A model generated the notes under the pieces. It saw nothing but the letters and a program-made list of their open reading frames with translations. It searched no databases and was not told the origin of the DNA. Below, piece by piece: positions 1-7,470 of a DNA stretch of 24,284 bases. The DNA comes from an uncultured Collinsella sp. (GTDB lineage: Bacteria > Actinomycetota > Coriobacteriia > Coriobacteriales > Coriobacteriaceae). Position 1 is the stretch's first letter; each line of letters starts with the position of its first letter. Made by a program: the position numbers and the translations under genes. Location: the NCBI GenBank assembly GCA_958447445.1, contig CAUDAE010000012.1, positions 1 to 24,284 of the forward strand, in the 5' to 3' direction.

Positions 1-542
1 TCGCCGGTTACGCGGAAGATGTCGCGTGTGACGCGGGCGACGTTTCCGCTTGTCTTGAGCTTAATTTTGTCCGTGCCACCGGCAATGCCCTGGTAGCCCA
101 TGTCGAAGGCTGCATTCTTGGAAAGATCGAGGCCCGTCCCCTGCATTGCGGCGCTGGCGTTCTGGAGCGCGCCGTCGGGGCCGACCTTAAAGTCGATGGA
201 GTTCTGCGCGGTTCCGGCCTTGGCGTCGGCGGCAATGGTCCAGGTGTTCATGGCGTCGATCTTCATGTTGGTGACATGGATGCCGTAGGCCGAATGATTG
301 TCGATGGTGGTCGCGTCTTCTGAGGGGCCTTGAAGCGTGCCGTCGGCCTTGGCGACGAAGGGAATAACCGTCGGAACTTTGAACTCAACGTTGTCGATCT
401 CGGTCCTGACCATTACCTTCGTGGTTCCAACGCGCCCGGCTGCCATAGCTGGCGTCGTGGCGGCGCCAATTGCGCGCGCGAGCCGGGGCCCTGTGCCCAC
501 GACGAGCGCTCTGACTCCGTTCATGTTCCTGGTGATGTCCAT
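1..542 (-). CDS. Secreted beta-rich surface protein, C-terminus cut by window edge
   Basis: The frame is open from an ATG at 542 through the left edge (180 codons seen). The start follows a good ribosome site (AAAGGAA, about five bases upstream). The N-terminal 35 residues are Ala/Gly-rich with scattered Arg and could be a weak export signal, but no clean hydrophobic core is visible. From about residue 45 the chain is rich in Thr, Val, Asp and Asn, with few charges in a row. It carries a VPTVIPFVAKADGT segment followed by GPSEDATTIDN and alternating beta-type stretches (IHVTNMKIDAMNTWTI). From memory this resembles repeat-type extracellular proteins of gut Firmicutes and Coriobacteriia in which a 'VPT.IPF..KADGT..GPS' block begins a beta-sandwich (WxL-like or pilin-like). 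It lies 89 bases downstream of an anchored extracytoplasmic protein and is probably co-transcribed with it. Its role is unknown; a structural cell-surface protein is my inference. Confidence 0.6.
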   Translation of the reverse strand, partial: MDITRNMNGVRALVVGTGPRLARAIGAATTPAMAAGRVGTTKVMVRTEIDNVEFKVPTVIPFVAKADGTLQGPSEDATTIDNHSAYGIHVTNMKIDAMNTWTIAADAKAGTAQNSIDFKVGPDGALQNASAAMQGTGLDLSKNAAFDMGYQGIAGGTDKIKLKTSGNVARVTRDIFRVTG

Positions 543-631
543 GGTCGTTCCTTTCTATTCGCCGCGGGCCGTCCCCGCGATGATTGGACGAATGCTGGTG
601 AATTGCATGCGGTGCCGTGTCGGCCGGAAGG

Positions 632-1141
632 CTAGTTCTCGGTTTGCTCAACCCGTACCTTGACACGTGTCGGATTGCCGTGGCTGTCGAGGGTCTTTGC
701 ATCGAGTGCCTGGATCTCGATGTACGCCTCGCCTTCTTTGATGTCGCCGGCGGGGCACGTCTCGATTGTCTTGCCGGTCTCGACCACACCGGATTCGTAC
801 ATGGTCTCGTCGTTTTGGATGACGCGGAATCGCTGGGGAAATTTATTGTCTTGGACGTTTTGCACGTTGACGCGCAGCTTGCCGTCCTCCTGCAGCTGAG
901 CGACTGGCGCGACCGAAATCGTCATCATGTTGTCGCGGACGATGGCGTCGAGCTCATCTTGGATTTCCTGGCGCGTTTTGCCCTCGGCCGTCGTAACCGA
1001 AGCGCCCGCCTCGGGTACGGGCTGCGACTGCCAAGCGTATAGTCCTACGGCGACAAGGGCGCAGACGATGGCCAGGCAGGCAACGATGAGCTTCTTGCGA
1101 CGACCCAGGCCTGCAAAGTGGGGTGGCTTCTTCGCGCTCAT
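632..1141 (-). CDS. Single-pass membrane-anchored extracytoplasmic protein
   Basis: 169 aa. The start ATG at 1141 overlaps the upstream gene's stop in the ATGA arrangement (1138-1141), which indicates translational coupling. Residues 1-17 are basic (MSAKKPPHFAGLGRRKK). Residues 18-37 form one hydrophobic helix (LIVACLAIVCALVAVGLYAW) with no signal-peptidase site or lipobox, so it reads as an N-terminal anchor with the remainder outside. After a short linker, residues 85-169 form a compact beta-rich domain with segments GKLRVNVQNV, FPQRFRVIQND, MYESGVVETGKTIE and EAYIEIQALD. This matches, from memory, small uncharacterised proteins of gut Lachnospiraceae and Ruminococcaceae with the pattern 'DG...NV.N...N.YP......D.E.IY.SG.I..G..I', found near surface-protein genes. 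An assembly or anchoring partner for the downstream surface protein is inference. Confidence 0.7.
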   Translation of the reverse strand: MSAKKPPHFAGLGRRKKLIVACLAIVCALVAVGLYAWQSQPVPEAGASVTTAEGKTRQEIQDELDAIVRDNMMTISVAPVAQLQEDGKLRVNVQNVQDNKFPQRFRVIQNDETMYESGVVETGKTIETCPAGDIKEGEAYIEIQALDAKTLDSHGNPTRVKVRVEQTEN

Positions 1142-1434
1142 GCGGCATCCTTGGCGGTATAGATGCGCGCAAAGGTGGACGGGTTCGCTCCAAAGAGCAT
1201 GTGAAGCATCAGGCGGCGTGAGTAGACAAGCTCGTCGAAGTCGGGAGGGAGCTCGATGTCGTGGATATGCGCGATGCGGTGGGCGAGCGCCGAGAACGAC
1301 TCGGGGTCGCAGATCACATCGGTGGTAACGTGGTAGACCGTCGTATCGGGGAATGCCTCTTCGTCGAAAGGCAGGAGATGGGGATCGTCGTCGACTTCGA
1401 TGGCGATGCCGTACTGGGGCCAGTAATATGCCAT
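1138..1434 (-). CDS. Small protein with DUF559/Vsr-like nuclease fold fragment
   Basis: 98 aa. The ATG at 1434 is preceded by a strong ribosome site (GGGAGG), so translation really starts here. The N-terminal block YYWPQYGIAIEVDDDPH, then FDEEAFPDTTVYHVTTDVICDPESF, resembles the second half of DUF559/Vsr-type PD-(D/E)XK domains. Those have 'W....iAiEVDG..H.....D..Rd..l...gi.v.r.t...v..dp'. The usual N-terminal half of that domain is absent, and the Lys/His residues needed for nuclease chemistry are not obvious, so it may be a non-catalytic remnant or a binding module. The C-terminal part (about 60-98) is helical (SALAHRIAHIHDIELP, SRRLMLHMLFG). It is the first gene of a three-gene minus-strand unit and overlaps the next by four bases. 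The gene is real; the family assignment is tentative. Confidence 0.6.
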   Translation of the reverse strand: MAYYWPQYGIAIEVDDDPHLLPFDEEAFPDTTVYHVTTDVICDPESFSALAHRIAHIHDIELPPDFDELVYSRRLMLHMLFGANPSTFARIYTAKDAA

Positions 1435-1780
1435 GGGAACCTCCCTGCTTCTGGGGCCAAAACTTCTGTCGGTTTTGGCTGTCGATGCCGACGGTATCAG
1501 CCGCTACTTGACCAATTGCTGACCAAATGCTTGACGGATTGGTGTCTCCGCAGGTAAAAGGCGGCAAAAAATACCCCAACTTTTTTCAAGCGACAATCGC
1601 GCGGTCGGCGACGGCGGGGCCATATGTGTCAAAAGCATCGTCTGCCGAGGAAATCAAGCCGCTCGCCGAATTGCACGAACGTAAAAATCGCCAATTATGG
1701 AGACGGTCTCGAACACGTCGACGAAACGATGCGGTAACATCTCCCTGCAAACACTGTAGTTAGCTAAAGGGGGAGTTCGC
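1435..1780. other. Intergenic region between divergent operons
   Basis: These 346 bases have no convincing gene. The region must hold the divergent promoters of the minus-strand surface cassette and the plus-strand lactate dehydrogenase operon. I could not find a well-spaced -35/-10 pair on either strand. Visible content: three degenerate direct repeats at 1507-1541, an A/T-rich patch at about 1560-1590, and the ribosome site AAAGGGGGAG just upstream of the GTG at 1781. Confidence 0.6.
1507..1541. repeat. Three degenerate 11-12 bp tandem direct repeats, possible operator
   Basis: The stretch reads as three abutting units: CTTGACCAATTG (1507-1518), CTGACCAAATG (1519-1529) and CTTGACGGATTG (1530-1541). 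The period is close to one helical turn, so a protein binding to same-face sites is possible. The array sits 73-107 bases upstream of the minus-strand start at 1434 and about 240 bases upstream of the plus-strand start at 1781. Function is inference; chance similarity is possible. Confidence 0.35.
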
Positions 1781-3382
1781 GTGTCTGCAACCATCAAACC
1801 CTTCACCGACGAGTTCGAAGAGTATGGCCGCGATGAATCTCGCGCATCGGGCGAGGCCTCGAGCATCTCGTTTCCGACAACGGAAAACGAGGTCCGTGCC
1901 ATTTTGGAAAAGCTCCATGCCGAGCGTGTTCCGGTAACGGTTCAGGGCGCCCGAACCGGCCTTGCCGCCGGCGCCGTGCCCCACGGCGGGCATATCCTCA
2001 ATACTTCCCGTATGAATCGCTATTTGGGCCTTCGCCGCGATGAACAAGGCCAATTTCTGCTGCGCGTGGAGCCGGGCGTTGTCCTCTCGGAGCTGCGCAA
2101 GCAGCTGAGCAAGAAGGTGCTGCCGACCGCTGGTTGGGACCAGGCATCGCTTGAGGCCTACGAGGAGTTCCAAGAGGCTCCCGAGCAGTTTTTTCCCACC
2201 GATCCCACCGAGGCGTCTGCCTGTCTGGGCGGCATGGCGGCATGTAACGCCTCCGGTGCCCGCAGCTACGCCTACGGCCCCATGCGCCCACATATCACGG
2301 GACTCCACGTCGTGCTGGCTGATGGCGATTTGCTTGAGCTTCGGCGCGGCGAGGCTTTTGCCCAGGGCCGCCACCTGTCGCTCGTGACGGCAGCGGGCCG
2401 TACACTCGAGCTCGATCTTCCCGGCTATACCATGCCCAAGACAAAAAATGCTTCGGGCTATTTCGTTGCTGACGATATGGATGCCATCGATCTGTTTATC
2501 GGTGCGTGTGGCACAATCGGTGTCATCACCGAACTCGAGATTGCCCTGCAGGTGGCACCCGCGGTCGTTTGGGGCGTGAGCTGCTTCTTCGACAGCGAAG
2601 ACAAGGCCGTGTCCTTCACCGATTCTGTGCGTCCCGTCCTGTCCCATGCGGCTGCCATCGAGTACTTCGATGCTGGCGCCCTGGATATTCTACGTCGCCA
2701 GCGCGAGCAGTCGACGGCGTTTGCCTCGCTGCCTGCGCTCGACAAAGACGCCAAGGTCTGTGTCTACGTGGAGCTCGACTGCGACGACGAAGCCCAGGCG
2801 ACTGAGGAGCTGTATCACTTGGGGTGGGTACTGGAGCTTGCGGGCGGCAGTGACGATGCGACATGGGTCGCGCGCACCGAGGTCGATCGCGAGTGTCAGC
2901 GATTCTTCCGCCATGCGGTGCCCGAGAGCGTCAACATGCTCATCGACGAGCGCCGCCGCATGGATCCCACCATCACCAAACTGGGTTCGGACATGTCGGT
3001 GCCCAACGCGCACTTGGCCGATGTTATCGCCCTCTATCGCCGCACGCTGGCGGAAAGTGGGCTTGAATCTGCCGCCTGGGGGCATATCGGTAACAACCAT
3101 CTGCATGTGAACATTCTGCCGCGCGATGCACAGGATTATCGCCGCGGCGCAGAACTCTTTGCCCAGTGGGCTTCCGAGGTCACGGCCATGGGCGGTGCCG
3201 TCTCCGCAGAACACGGCGTCGGCAAGATCAAGGCGGGCTTCTTGGAGACGATGTACGGTCACGAGGCCATGGTCGAGTCGGCGCGGCTCAAGCTCCAGCT
3301 CGATCCTGCCGGGCAGCTGGGTCGCGGTAACCTGTTTTCGGAGAAGCTCTTGGATGAGCTCGTCCAGAAAGGGGGCGCGTGA
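1781..3382 (+). CDS. FAD-binding oxidoreductase, LctD/GlcD-like (D-)lactate dehydrogenase
   Basis: 533 aa, GTG start with ribosome site AAAGGGGGAG about seven bases upstream. This is the FAD-binding type 4 (PCMH/VAO) plus FAD-oxidase C-terminal architecture that oxidises 2-hydroxy acids such as D-lactate or glycolate. The FAD-binding half spans about residues 25-250, with QGARTGLAAGAV at 55-66, ACLGGMAACNASGARSYAYG at 147-166 and a GACGTIGVITELEIAL block. The C-terminal half has the family motifs GHIGNNHLH (434-442) and AEHGVG (476-481), then the closing LDPAGQLGRGNLF. At 533 aa it is somewhat longer than typical members (about 460-500). Its end overlaps or abuts etfB, and etfA follows, the gene set of the Acetobacterium-type lactate dehydrogenase/Etf complex. 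Lactate is therefore the likeliest substrate. Glycolate or 2-hydroxyglutarate cannot be excluded from sequence alone. No Fe-S motif is present in this chain. Confidence 0.88.
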   Translation: MSATIKPFTDEFEEYGRDESRASGEASSISFPTTENEVRAILEKLHAERVPVTVQGARTGLAAGAVPHGGHILNTSRMNRYLGLRRDEQGQFLLRVEPGVVLSELRKQLSKKVLPTAGWDQASLEAYEEFQEAPEQFFPTDPTEASACLGGMAACNASGARSYAYGPMRPHITGLHVVLADGDLLELRRGEAFAQGRHLSLVTAAGRTLELDLPGYTMPKTKNASGYFVADDMDAIDLFIGACGTIGVITELEIALQVAPAVVWGVSCFFDSEDKAVSFTDSVRPVLSHAAAIEYFDAGALDILRRQREQSTAFASLPALDKDAKVCVYVELDCDDEAQATEELYHLGWVLELAGGSDDATWVARTEVDRECQRFFRHAVPESVNMLIDERRRMDPTITKLGSDMSVPNAHLADVIALYRRTLAESGLESAAWGHIGNNHLHVNILPRDAQDYRRGAELFAQWASEVTAMGGAVSAEHGVGKIKAGFLETMYGHEAMVESARLKLQLDPAGQLGRGNLFSEKLLDELVQKGGA

Positions 3383-3384
3383 AG

Positions 3385-4200
3385 ATGAGCGATTTCCATA
3401 TGGTGGTGTGCGTCAAGGCCGTGCCGGGCAGCACCGAGGTCAAGATGGACCCCAAGACCAATACCATCGTGCGCGATGGCAAGCAGGCGGTCATTAATCC
3501 CTTTGATGCGAGCGCTTTGGAATGCGCGCTGGCGCTGAAGGACGACTTTATCGGCTTTGGCATGGATGTGCGCGTGACGGTGGTGTCGATGGGCATCCCC
3601 GCGACCGAGTCGCTGCTGCGCGACTGCATCGCTCGAGGCGCCGACGATGCGCTGCTGCTGACCGATCGCGCCTTTGCAGGTGCCGATACCCTGGCAACCA
3701 CCTATGCCCTCAAGTGCGGCATCGAGGCGCTCGACGAGGACTTCGACCTGCTCATCTGCGGCAAGATGGCGGTGGATGGCGATACGGCCCAGATTGGTCC
3801 CGAGCTTGCCGGTGCCTTTGATATTCCCTGCGTGACCGACGTGAGCTGCGTGCAGAGCGCGGGCTTTACGACCTGTGGCTCGCTGGCGCTCGTTCACGGA
3901 TGCGATGCCGGCGAGGAGACGGTGTACCTTGAGATGCCGTGCGCGATGACGACTGCCAAGGAGATTGGCCAGTTGCGTATGCCGAGTATTGCCGGTATTC
4001 GCGCGGCGGAGGAGGCGGACGTGCGCGTGGTCAGTGCCGCCGACGTGAACGCCGACCCCGCGCGTTGCGGTCTTGCCGGGTCGCCGACACAGGTCGTGCG
4101 CTCGTTTGTGCCCGACCGTGACCAAACGTGCGAGGCCGTTGAGGGGACGGCGTCCGAGCAGGCGGCAAAGCTTGCCAAGATTATCGAGGGGATGGCATAG
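3385..4200 (+). CDS. etfB: Electron transfer flavoprotein beta subunit
   Basis: 271 aa from the ATG at 3385. I chose this start because the ribosome site AAAGGGGG (3368-3375) is nine bases upstream. The in-frame GTG at 3379, which overlaps the previous stop, would leave only three bases and add two residues. Family landmarks are the opening VVCVKAVPGSTEVKMD, NPFDASALECALALKD, GADDALLLTDRAFAGADTLATTYAL, and the nucleotide-binding signature GKMAVDGDTAQIGPELA. EtfB forms the cytoplasmic EtfAB heterodimer that moves electrons between flavoprotein dehydrogenases and NAD or ferredoxin. In confurcating complexes the EtfB flavin is the bifurcation site that meets NAD. The gene lies between the lactate dehydrogenase and etfA, and its stop (TAG) touches the etfA ATG, so the three are one coupled operon. 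Confidence 0.92.
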   Translation: MSDFHMVVCVKAVPGSTEVKMDPKTNTIVRDGKQAVINPFDASALECALALKDDFIGFGMDVRVTVVSMGIPATESLLRDCIARGADDALLLTDRAFAGADTLATTYALKCGIEALDEDFDLLICGKMAVDGDTAQIGPELAGAFDIPCVTDVSCVQSAGFTTCGSLALVHGCDAGEETVYLEMPCAMTTAKEIGQLRMPSIAGIRAAEEADVRVVSAADVNADPARCGLAGSPTQVVRSFVPDRDQTCEAVEGTASEQAAKLAKIIEGMA

Positions 4201-5406
4201 ATGAGCGGACTGATTATCGATAGCGAAGCCTGTATCGGCTGCGGTCGCTGCGTTCGCGCCTGTGCCTCGGGCGGCATCGTAGTGGAAGGCGAGCGACCCA
4301 GCCGATGCGCCCGCGTAACCGACGGCTGCATCCTATGCGGTGGGTGCGTCGACGCCTGCCCTGTCAACGCTATCTCGATCGAGCGTGACGAGGCCGCTGG
4401 TGCGGTGGACCTTGATGCATATCGAGACATTTGGGTATTCGCGCAGACCGACGAGCACGATACGGTGACTCCCGTTGCCTATGAGCTTATGGGCAAGGGC
4501 CGCGAGCTTGCCGATGCTCGCGACTGCCGTCTGGTGGCACTGATCGGTATGGGTCCCGAGGGTTCTCTCGGCGACCTGGAGCATCTGGTTTGCGCGGGCG
4601 CCGACGAAGTCCTGGCCTGTCGCGACGAGCGCCTGCGCCAAAACGATGCGGAGGTCTACGCCCGCTTGATCTGCGATTTGGTAGCCGAACGCAAACCCGA
4701 GGCCATCCTATACGGTGCGACCGCTTTTGGCCGCGAACTGGCACCCGGCGTTGCCGTGCGCTTGCAGACGGGCCTTACGGCTGACTGCACCGTACTTTCG
4801 ATGGATACGGAGACGGGGCTGCTGCAACAGACGCGTCCGGCGTTTGGCGGCAACCTGATGGCCACCATCGTCTGCCCCAATCATCGTCCCCAGATGGCAA
4901 CGGTTCGTCCCGGCATCTTTAAGGCGCCCGACTTTGACTACGACCGCTCCGGCACGATCACCCAGATATCGCTTGCGGATGATGCTAAGGCTCGTGTCGA
5001 GATCTCGATTCCCGCCGAGGAGTGGAGGCAGCAGGCCTCGATCGCCGATGCCGAGCGCTTGGTCGTGGTGGGCCGCGGCATTGGCTCCAAGAAGAATCTG
5101 CCCCTGATGCGAAGGCTCGCCGAGGCTCTGGGAGCCGAGCTTGGTTGCACGCGACCTGTCGTGGAGGCCGGCTGGTTGGAGTGTCGCCATCAGATTGGCC
5201 AGACCGGCGTATCGGTTTCGCCCAAGCTTCTCGTGAGTATCGGTGTTTCGGGCGCCATCCAGCATCTTGCCGGCATCGGTGGGGCAGAGTGCATTATCGC
5301 CATCAACGAGGACCCGGATGCCCCCATCTTTGGTGCTGCCCAGTACAAGGTTGTCGGCGATGCCGTCGAGGGCGTCGAGGAACTGCTGGCCCAGCTTGAG
5401 CGCTAG
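4201..5406 (+). CDS. etfA: Electron transfer flavoprotein alpha subunit with N-terminal 2x[4Fe-4S] ferredoxin domain
   Basis: 401 aa. The ATG is directly after the etfB stop, with GAGGGG as ribosome site. Residues 1-60 are a ferredoxin domain with two CxxCxxCxxxC motifs, Cys11/14/17/21 and Cys43/46/49/53 (CIGCGRCVRAC and CILCGGCVDAC). The second is followed by the usual Pro, while the first has Ala instead. A standard EtfA follows: residues 75-260 are the N-terminal domain, and the FAD domain holds RLVVVGRGIGSKKNLPL, VVEAGWLECRHQIGQTG, LLVSIGVSGAIQHLAG and INEDPDAPIFGAAQYKVVGD. Ordinary EtfA lacks the ferredoxin domain. It is typical of EtfA from lactate dehydrogenase/Etf (LctC) complexes, where it docks or relays electrons to ferredoxin. 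The last four bases overlap the converging HD-domain gene. Confidence 0.93.
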   Translation: MSGLIIDSEACIGCGRCVRACASGGIVVEGERPSRCARVTDGCILCGGCVDACPVNAISIERDEAAGAVDLDAYRDIWVFAQTDEHDTVTPVAYELMGKGRELADARDCRLVALIGMGPEGSLGDLEHLVCAGADEVLACRDERLRQNDAEVYARLICDLVAERKPEAILYGATAFGRELAPGVAVRLQTGLTADCTVLSMDTETGLLQQTRPAFGGNLMATIVCPNHRPQMATVRPGIFKAPDFDYDRSGTITQISLADDAKARVEISIPAEEWRQQASIADAERLVVVGRGIGSKKNLPLMRRLAEALGAELGCTRPVVEAGWLECRHQIGQTGVSVSPKLLVSIGVSGAIQHLAGIGGAECIIAINEDPDAPIFGAAQYKVVGDAVEGVEELLAQLER

Positions 5407-6215
5407 GCGCGCGCCAGCCAGTCGCGCATCTCGTCCTTAAGGCGGCTCCAAGTCGCCTGCGTGGCGGGGTCGGTAAAGGGCCGCGTAATGCCAAAGGGCG
5501 CGTCGAGCAGGCGGTAGATATCGCCCTGCTCGCGCGCCAGCGTGCGGCTCGCTGGATAGACGAGCTCAAACATAAAGCAGATGAGTCCCACCAGGTAGTC
5601 CGCCGGCTCGTTGCGCTCGTCGCGCGCGACGCACCGATGCTCGTCAAAGGCGGCAAGCGTCGGTACCGAGAAGCGACTGGCTAGAAACGCGTCCTCATCC
5701 ACCTTGAGGATGGTATCGACGGTGCTGTCGGCGATGGTGCGCATAATGTCGATCTTGTCGCCATCGCGCACGATATCGCAGAAGCACCGTGTACGCTCGT
5801 CGAGTTGTGCCGGCAGGCGAAAGTCGCTGTGATAGGCGATGCTCGCTCGGATGAGCTCGTCATGCGCACCGGTTTCGATAAAGTCACGGATGTTTGTCGT
5901 GGCGGGTGCATCGGCGGGATTCTCGCCAAAGAGGACCTCGATGCCCAGCGCCGCATGGCTCATGCTCTCGGCGTCCTTAAAGGTGTCCCAGCGTCGCAGC
6001 TGCTCAAAGCGGCCCATATCGTGTAGCAGGCCGCAAAGCCATGCCAGGTCAATATCTTCTGACGACCAGCCCTGCTCGCGCGCTACGGCATCGCATGCCT
6101 CGGCCACGTGGTACGTATGCTCGATTTTGAGCGCGATGCGTGGGTTGGTGGCGTCGTAGGCATCGGTGTAGCTTTTGAAGGCCGCGCGCGCCCGGTCTCG
6201 ATCGATAGCTGTCAT
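5403..6215 (-). CDS. HD-domain phosphohydrolase
   Basis: 270 aa. The ATG at 6215 has the ribosome site AGGAAG five bases upstream. It carries the metal-dependent HD fold: IEHTYHV with His33 and His36, the core doublet His65-Asp66 in CGLLHDMGRFEQ, an invariant-type His near 87 (SHAALG), a second His in the IAYHSDFRLP segment, and Asp in DGDKIDIM. All metal ligands of an active HD hydrolase therefore seem present. Such proteins hydrolyse nucleotides or other phosphoesters; the substrate here is not predictable. The chain is soluble with no partner domain. It is transcribed towards the lactate dehydrogenase operon and its stop codon overlaps the etfA stop by four bases, with no space for separate terminators. 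Divergent from azlC. Confidence 0.85.
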   Translation of the reverse strand: MTAIDRDRARAAFKSYTDAYDATNPRIALKIEHTYHVAEACDAVAREQGWSSEDIDLAWLCGLLHDMGRFEQLRRWDTFKDAESMSHAALGIEVLFGENPADAPATTNIRDFIETGAHDELIRASIAYHSDFRLPAQLDERTRCFCDIVRDGDKIDIMRTIADSTVDTILKVDEDAFLASRFSVPTLAAFDEHRCVARDERNEPADYLVGLICFMFELVYPASRTLAREQGDIYRLLDAPFGITRPFTDPATQATWSRLKDEMRDWLARA

Positions 6216-6341
6216 AATGACTTCCTAAAAAGTTGTGTCTTTCGATCCGGTGGCAATTGTAGGTGAACTCGGTTGCTGTCGGATGATGATTCTGCCGTAT
6301 CGCTACATGCGGCTCGGAGACCTTGTCAGGATGAGAAGCGT

Positions 6342-7034
6342 ATGGTGTTCAAAATCGTTAGAACCGTCTGGCCGGTGATGCTTACCTATGTTGCAATAGG
6401 CGCGCCGTGCGGAATGATCATGGGGCAGACGGGAATGGAGCCCTGGATGGTCTTTGCCCTGAGCAGCACGTTTGTGACGGGCAGCGGCCAGTTTATGATC
6501 TGCAATCTTTGGCTGGCGGACGTGCCGGCACCTTCGATTATCGCGAGCGTTGCCGCCATCTCCTCGCGTTTTGCGCTTTACTCGGCATCGATCGCGCCGC
6601 ATCTGACGGGTGCCTCGAAGCGTCAGACGCTGGCTGTTGCCGCGACACTTACCGAGGAGGCATATGGCATCTCGCTTGCCAAGTTGGTTGAAGGGGAGGA
6701 TTGGGGCCCGCGCGAGTCCTTTGTGCTCAACGTGATCCTCATCGCAACATGGGGCGTTTCGTGTACGATGGGCACCATCGTCGGCGCCGTTGTCGATGTT
6801 CCCACCGCCATTGCAGCCTTTGTCTGCACCTCGCTCTTTATCTGCCTGCTCTTTTCGCAGCGGCTGTCGCGCGGCAACGTTGTCGCGGCGGTTTCGGGCG
6901 CGGTGTCCGTCGCCGTATGCAAGTTCTTGGGCCTCACGAATATTGCCGTGCCGGCAAGCGTCGTGGCCGGCATTGCCATTGCGTTGGCGTGCGATGCTGT
7001 ATTTGACGGAAGAGGTGCCCGCGATGCCTGTTAA
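6342..7034 (+). CDS. azlC: AzlC-family branched-chain amino-acid exporter, large subunit
   Basis: 230 aa from the ATG at 6342, where the sequence MVFKIVRTVWPVMLTYVAIGAPCG matches the family's usual beginning. The open frame extends 23 codons further upstream, but that stretch is polar and unlike AzlC. Family features are the first hydrophobic helix with GAPCGMIMG, the AzlC-typical block STFVTGSGQFMICNLWL, LPLS-like ISSRFALYSASIAPHL, then TEEAYGISLAKL and a hydrophobic C-terminal half with several membrane segments. AzlC with AzlD forms an inner-membrane exporter for leucine, isoleucine, valine and analogues. It overlaps azlD by 11 bases, so the two are co-translated. No Lrp/AsnC-type regulator is adjacent. 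Confidence 0.9.
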   Translation: MVFKIVRTVWPVMLTYVAIGAPCGMIMGQTGMEPWMVFALSSTFVTGSGQFMICNLWLADVPAPSIIASVAAISSRFALYSASIAPHLTGASKRQTLAVAATLTEEAYGISLAKLVEGEDWGPRESFVLNVILIATWGVSCTMGTIVGAVVDVPTAIAAFVCTSLFICLLFSQRLSRGNVVAAVSGAVSVAVCKFLGLTNIAVPASVVAGIAIALACDAVFDGRGARDAC

Positions 7035-7347
7035 CGAGTTCTTGGTTCTGTGGCTGTCGTCGTGGGCTGCTATCGCGTTCTTTCGCATCGCGCCGGCGTT
7101 CGCCTTGCGCGGGCGGACCCTGTCGCCCCGCATTACCGAGGCCCTGGGCTATATCCCGCCCGCTGCCTTTGCCGCGCTGGTCGCCAACGACTTGGTGAGC
7201 CCCGGCGCGTTCGACGCGGGACTCTGGCCTGCCTTGGTTCCCTGGATTGCGGCCGTCGGCGTCGTGGTCGTGGCGGTCAAGACAAAATCGATGCTGTGGT
7301 GCTGCGTCTCGGGCATCGTACTCTATATTGTCTTGAGCCTTATATAG
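7024..7347 (+). CDS. azlD: AzlD-family branched-chain amino-acid exporter, small subunit
   Basis: 107 aa. The ATG at 7024 lies inside the end of azlC, with ribosome site GGAAGAGG. The protein is almost entirely membrane helices, about four: VLWLSSWAAIAFFRIAPAFA, the GYIPPAAFAALVANDLV segment that is diagnostic of AzlD, LWPALVPWIAAVGVVVVAV, and MLWCCVSGIVLYIVLSLI. It is the obligate partner of AzlC in export of branched-chain amino acids. Length and position fit the family exactly. Confidence 0.9.
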   Translation: MPVNEFLVLWLSSWAAIAFFRIAPAFALRGRTLSPRITEALGYIPPAAFAALVANDLVSPGAFDAGLWPALVPWIAAVGVVVVAVKTKSMLWCCVSGIVLYIVLSLI

Positions 7348-7470
7348 GGGTGGCGTCGCGGGCGCCGAATCTCGTTCCATCCCAACTTGTCGAATTTTTC
7401 ACCGAGCTGGTCTATTTCTTCTGGTACCATGGTCAAACTTTACTGTAGCAAAGCATGACGTGGGCTTTTG

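Noticed and set aside
632..1579. One long minus-strand frame of 315 codons covering the anchored protein and beyond
   Set aside because: The part upstream of 1141 lies out of frame over the well-initiated 98-aa gene, and the ATGA overlap with a basic-hydrophobic N-terminus marks the true start at 1141.
6273..6341. Longer N-terminus for azlC
   Set aside because: The extra 23 residues are polar and unlike the family; the ATG at 6342 begins the conserved first helix.
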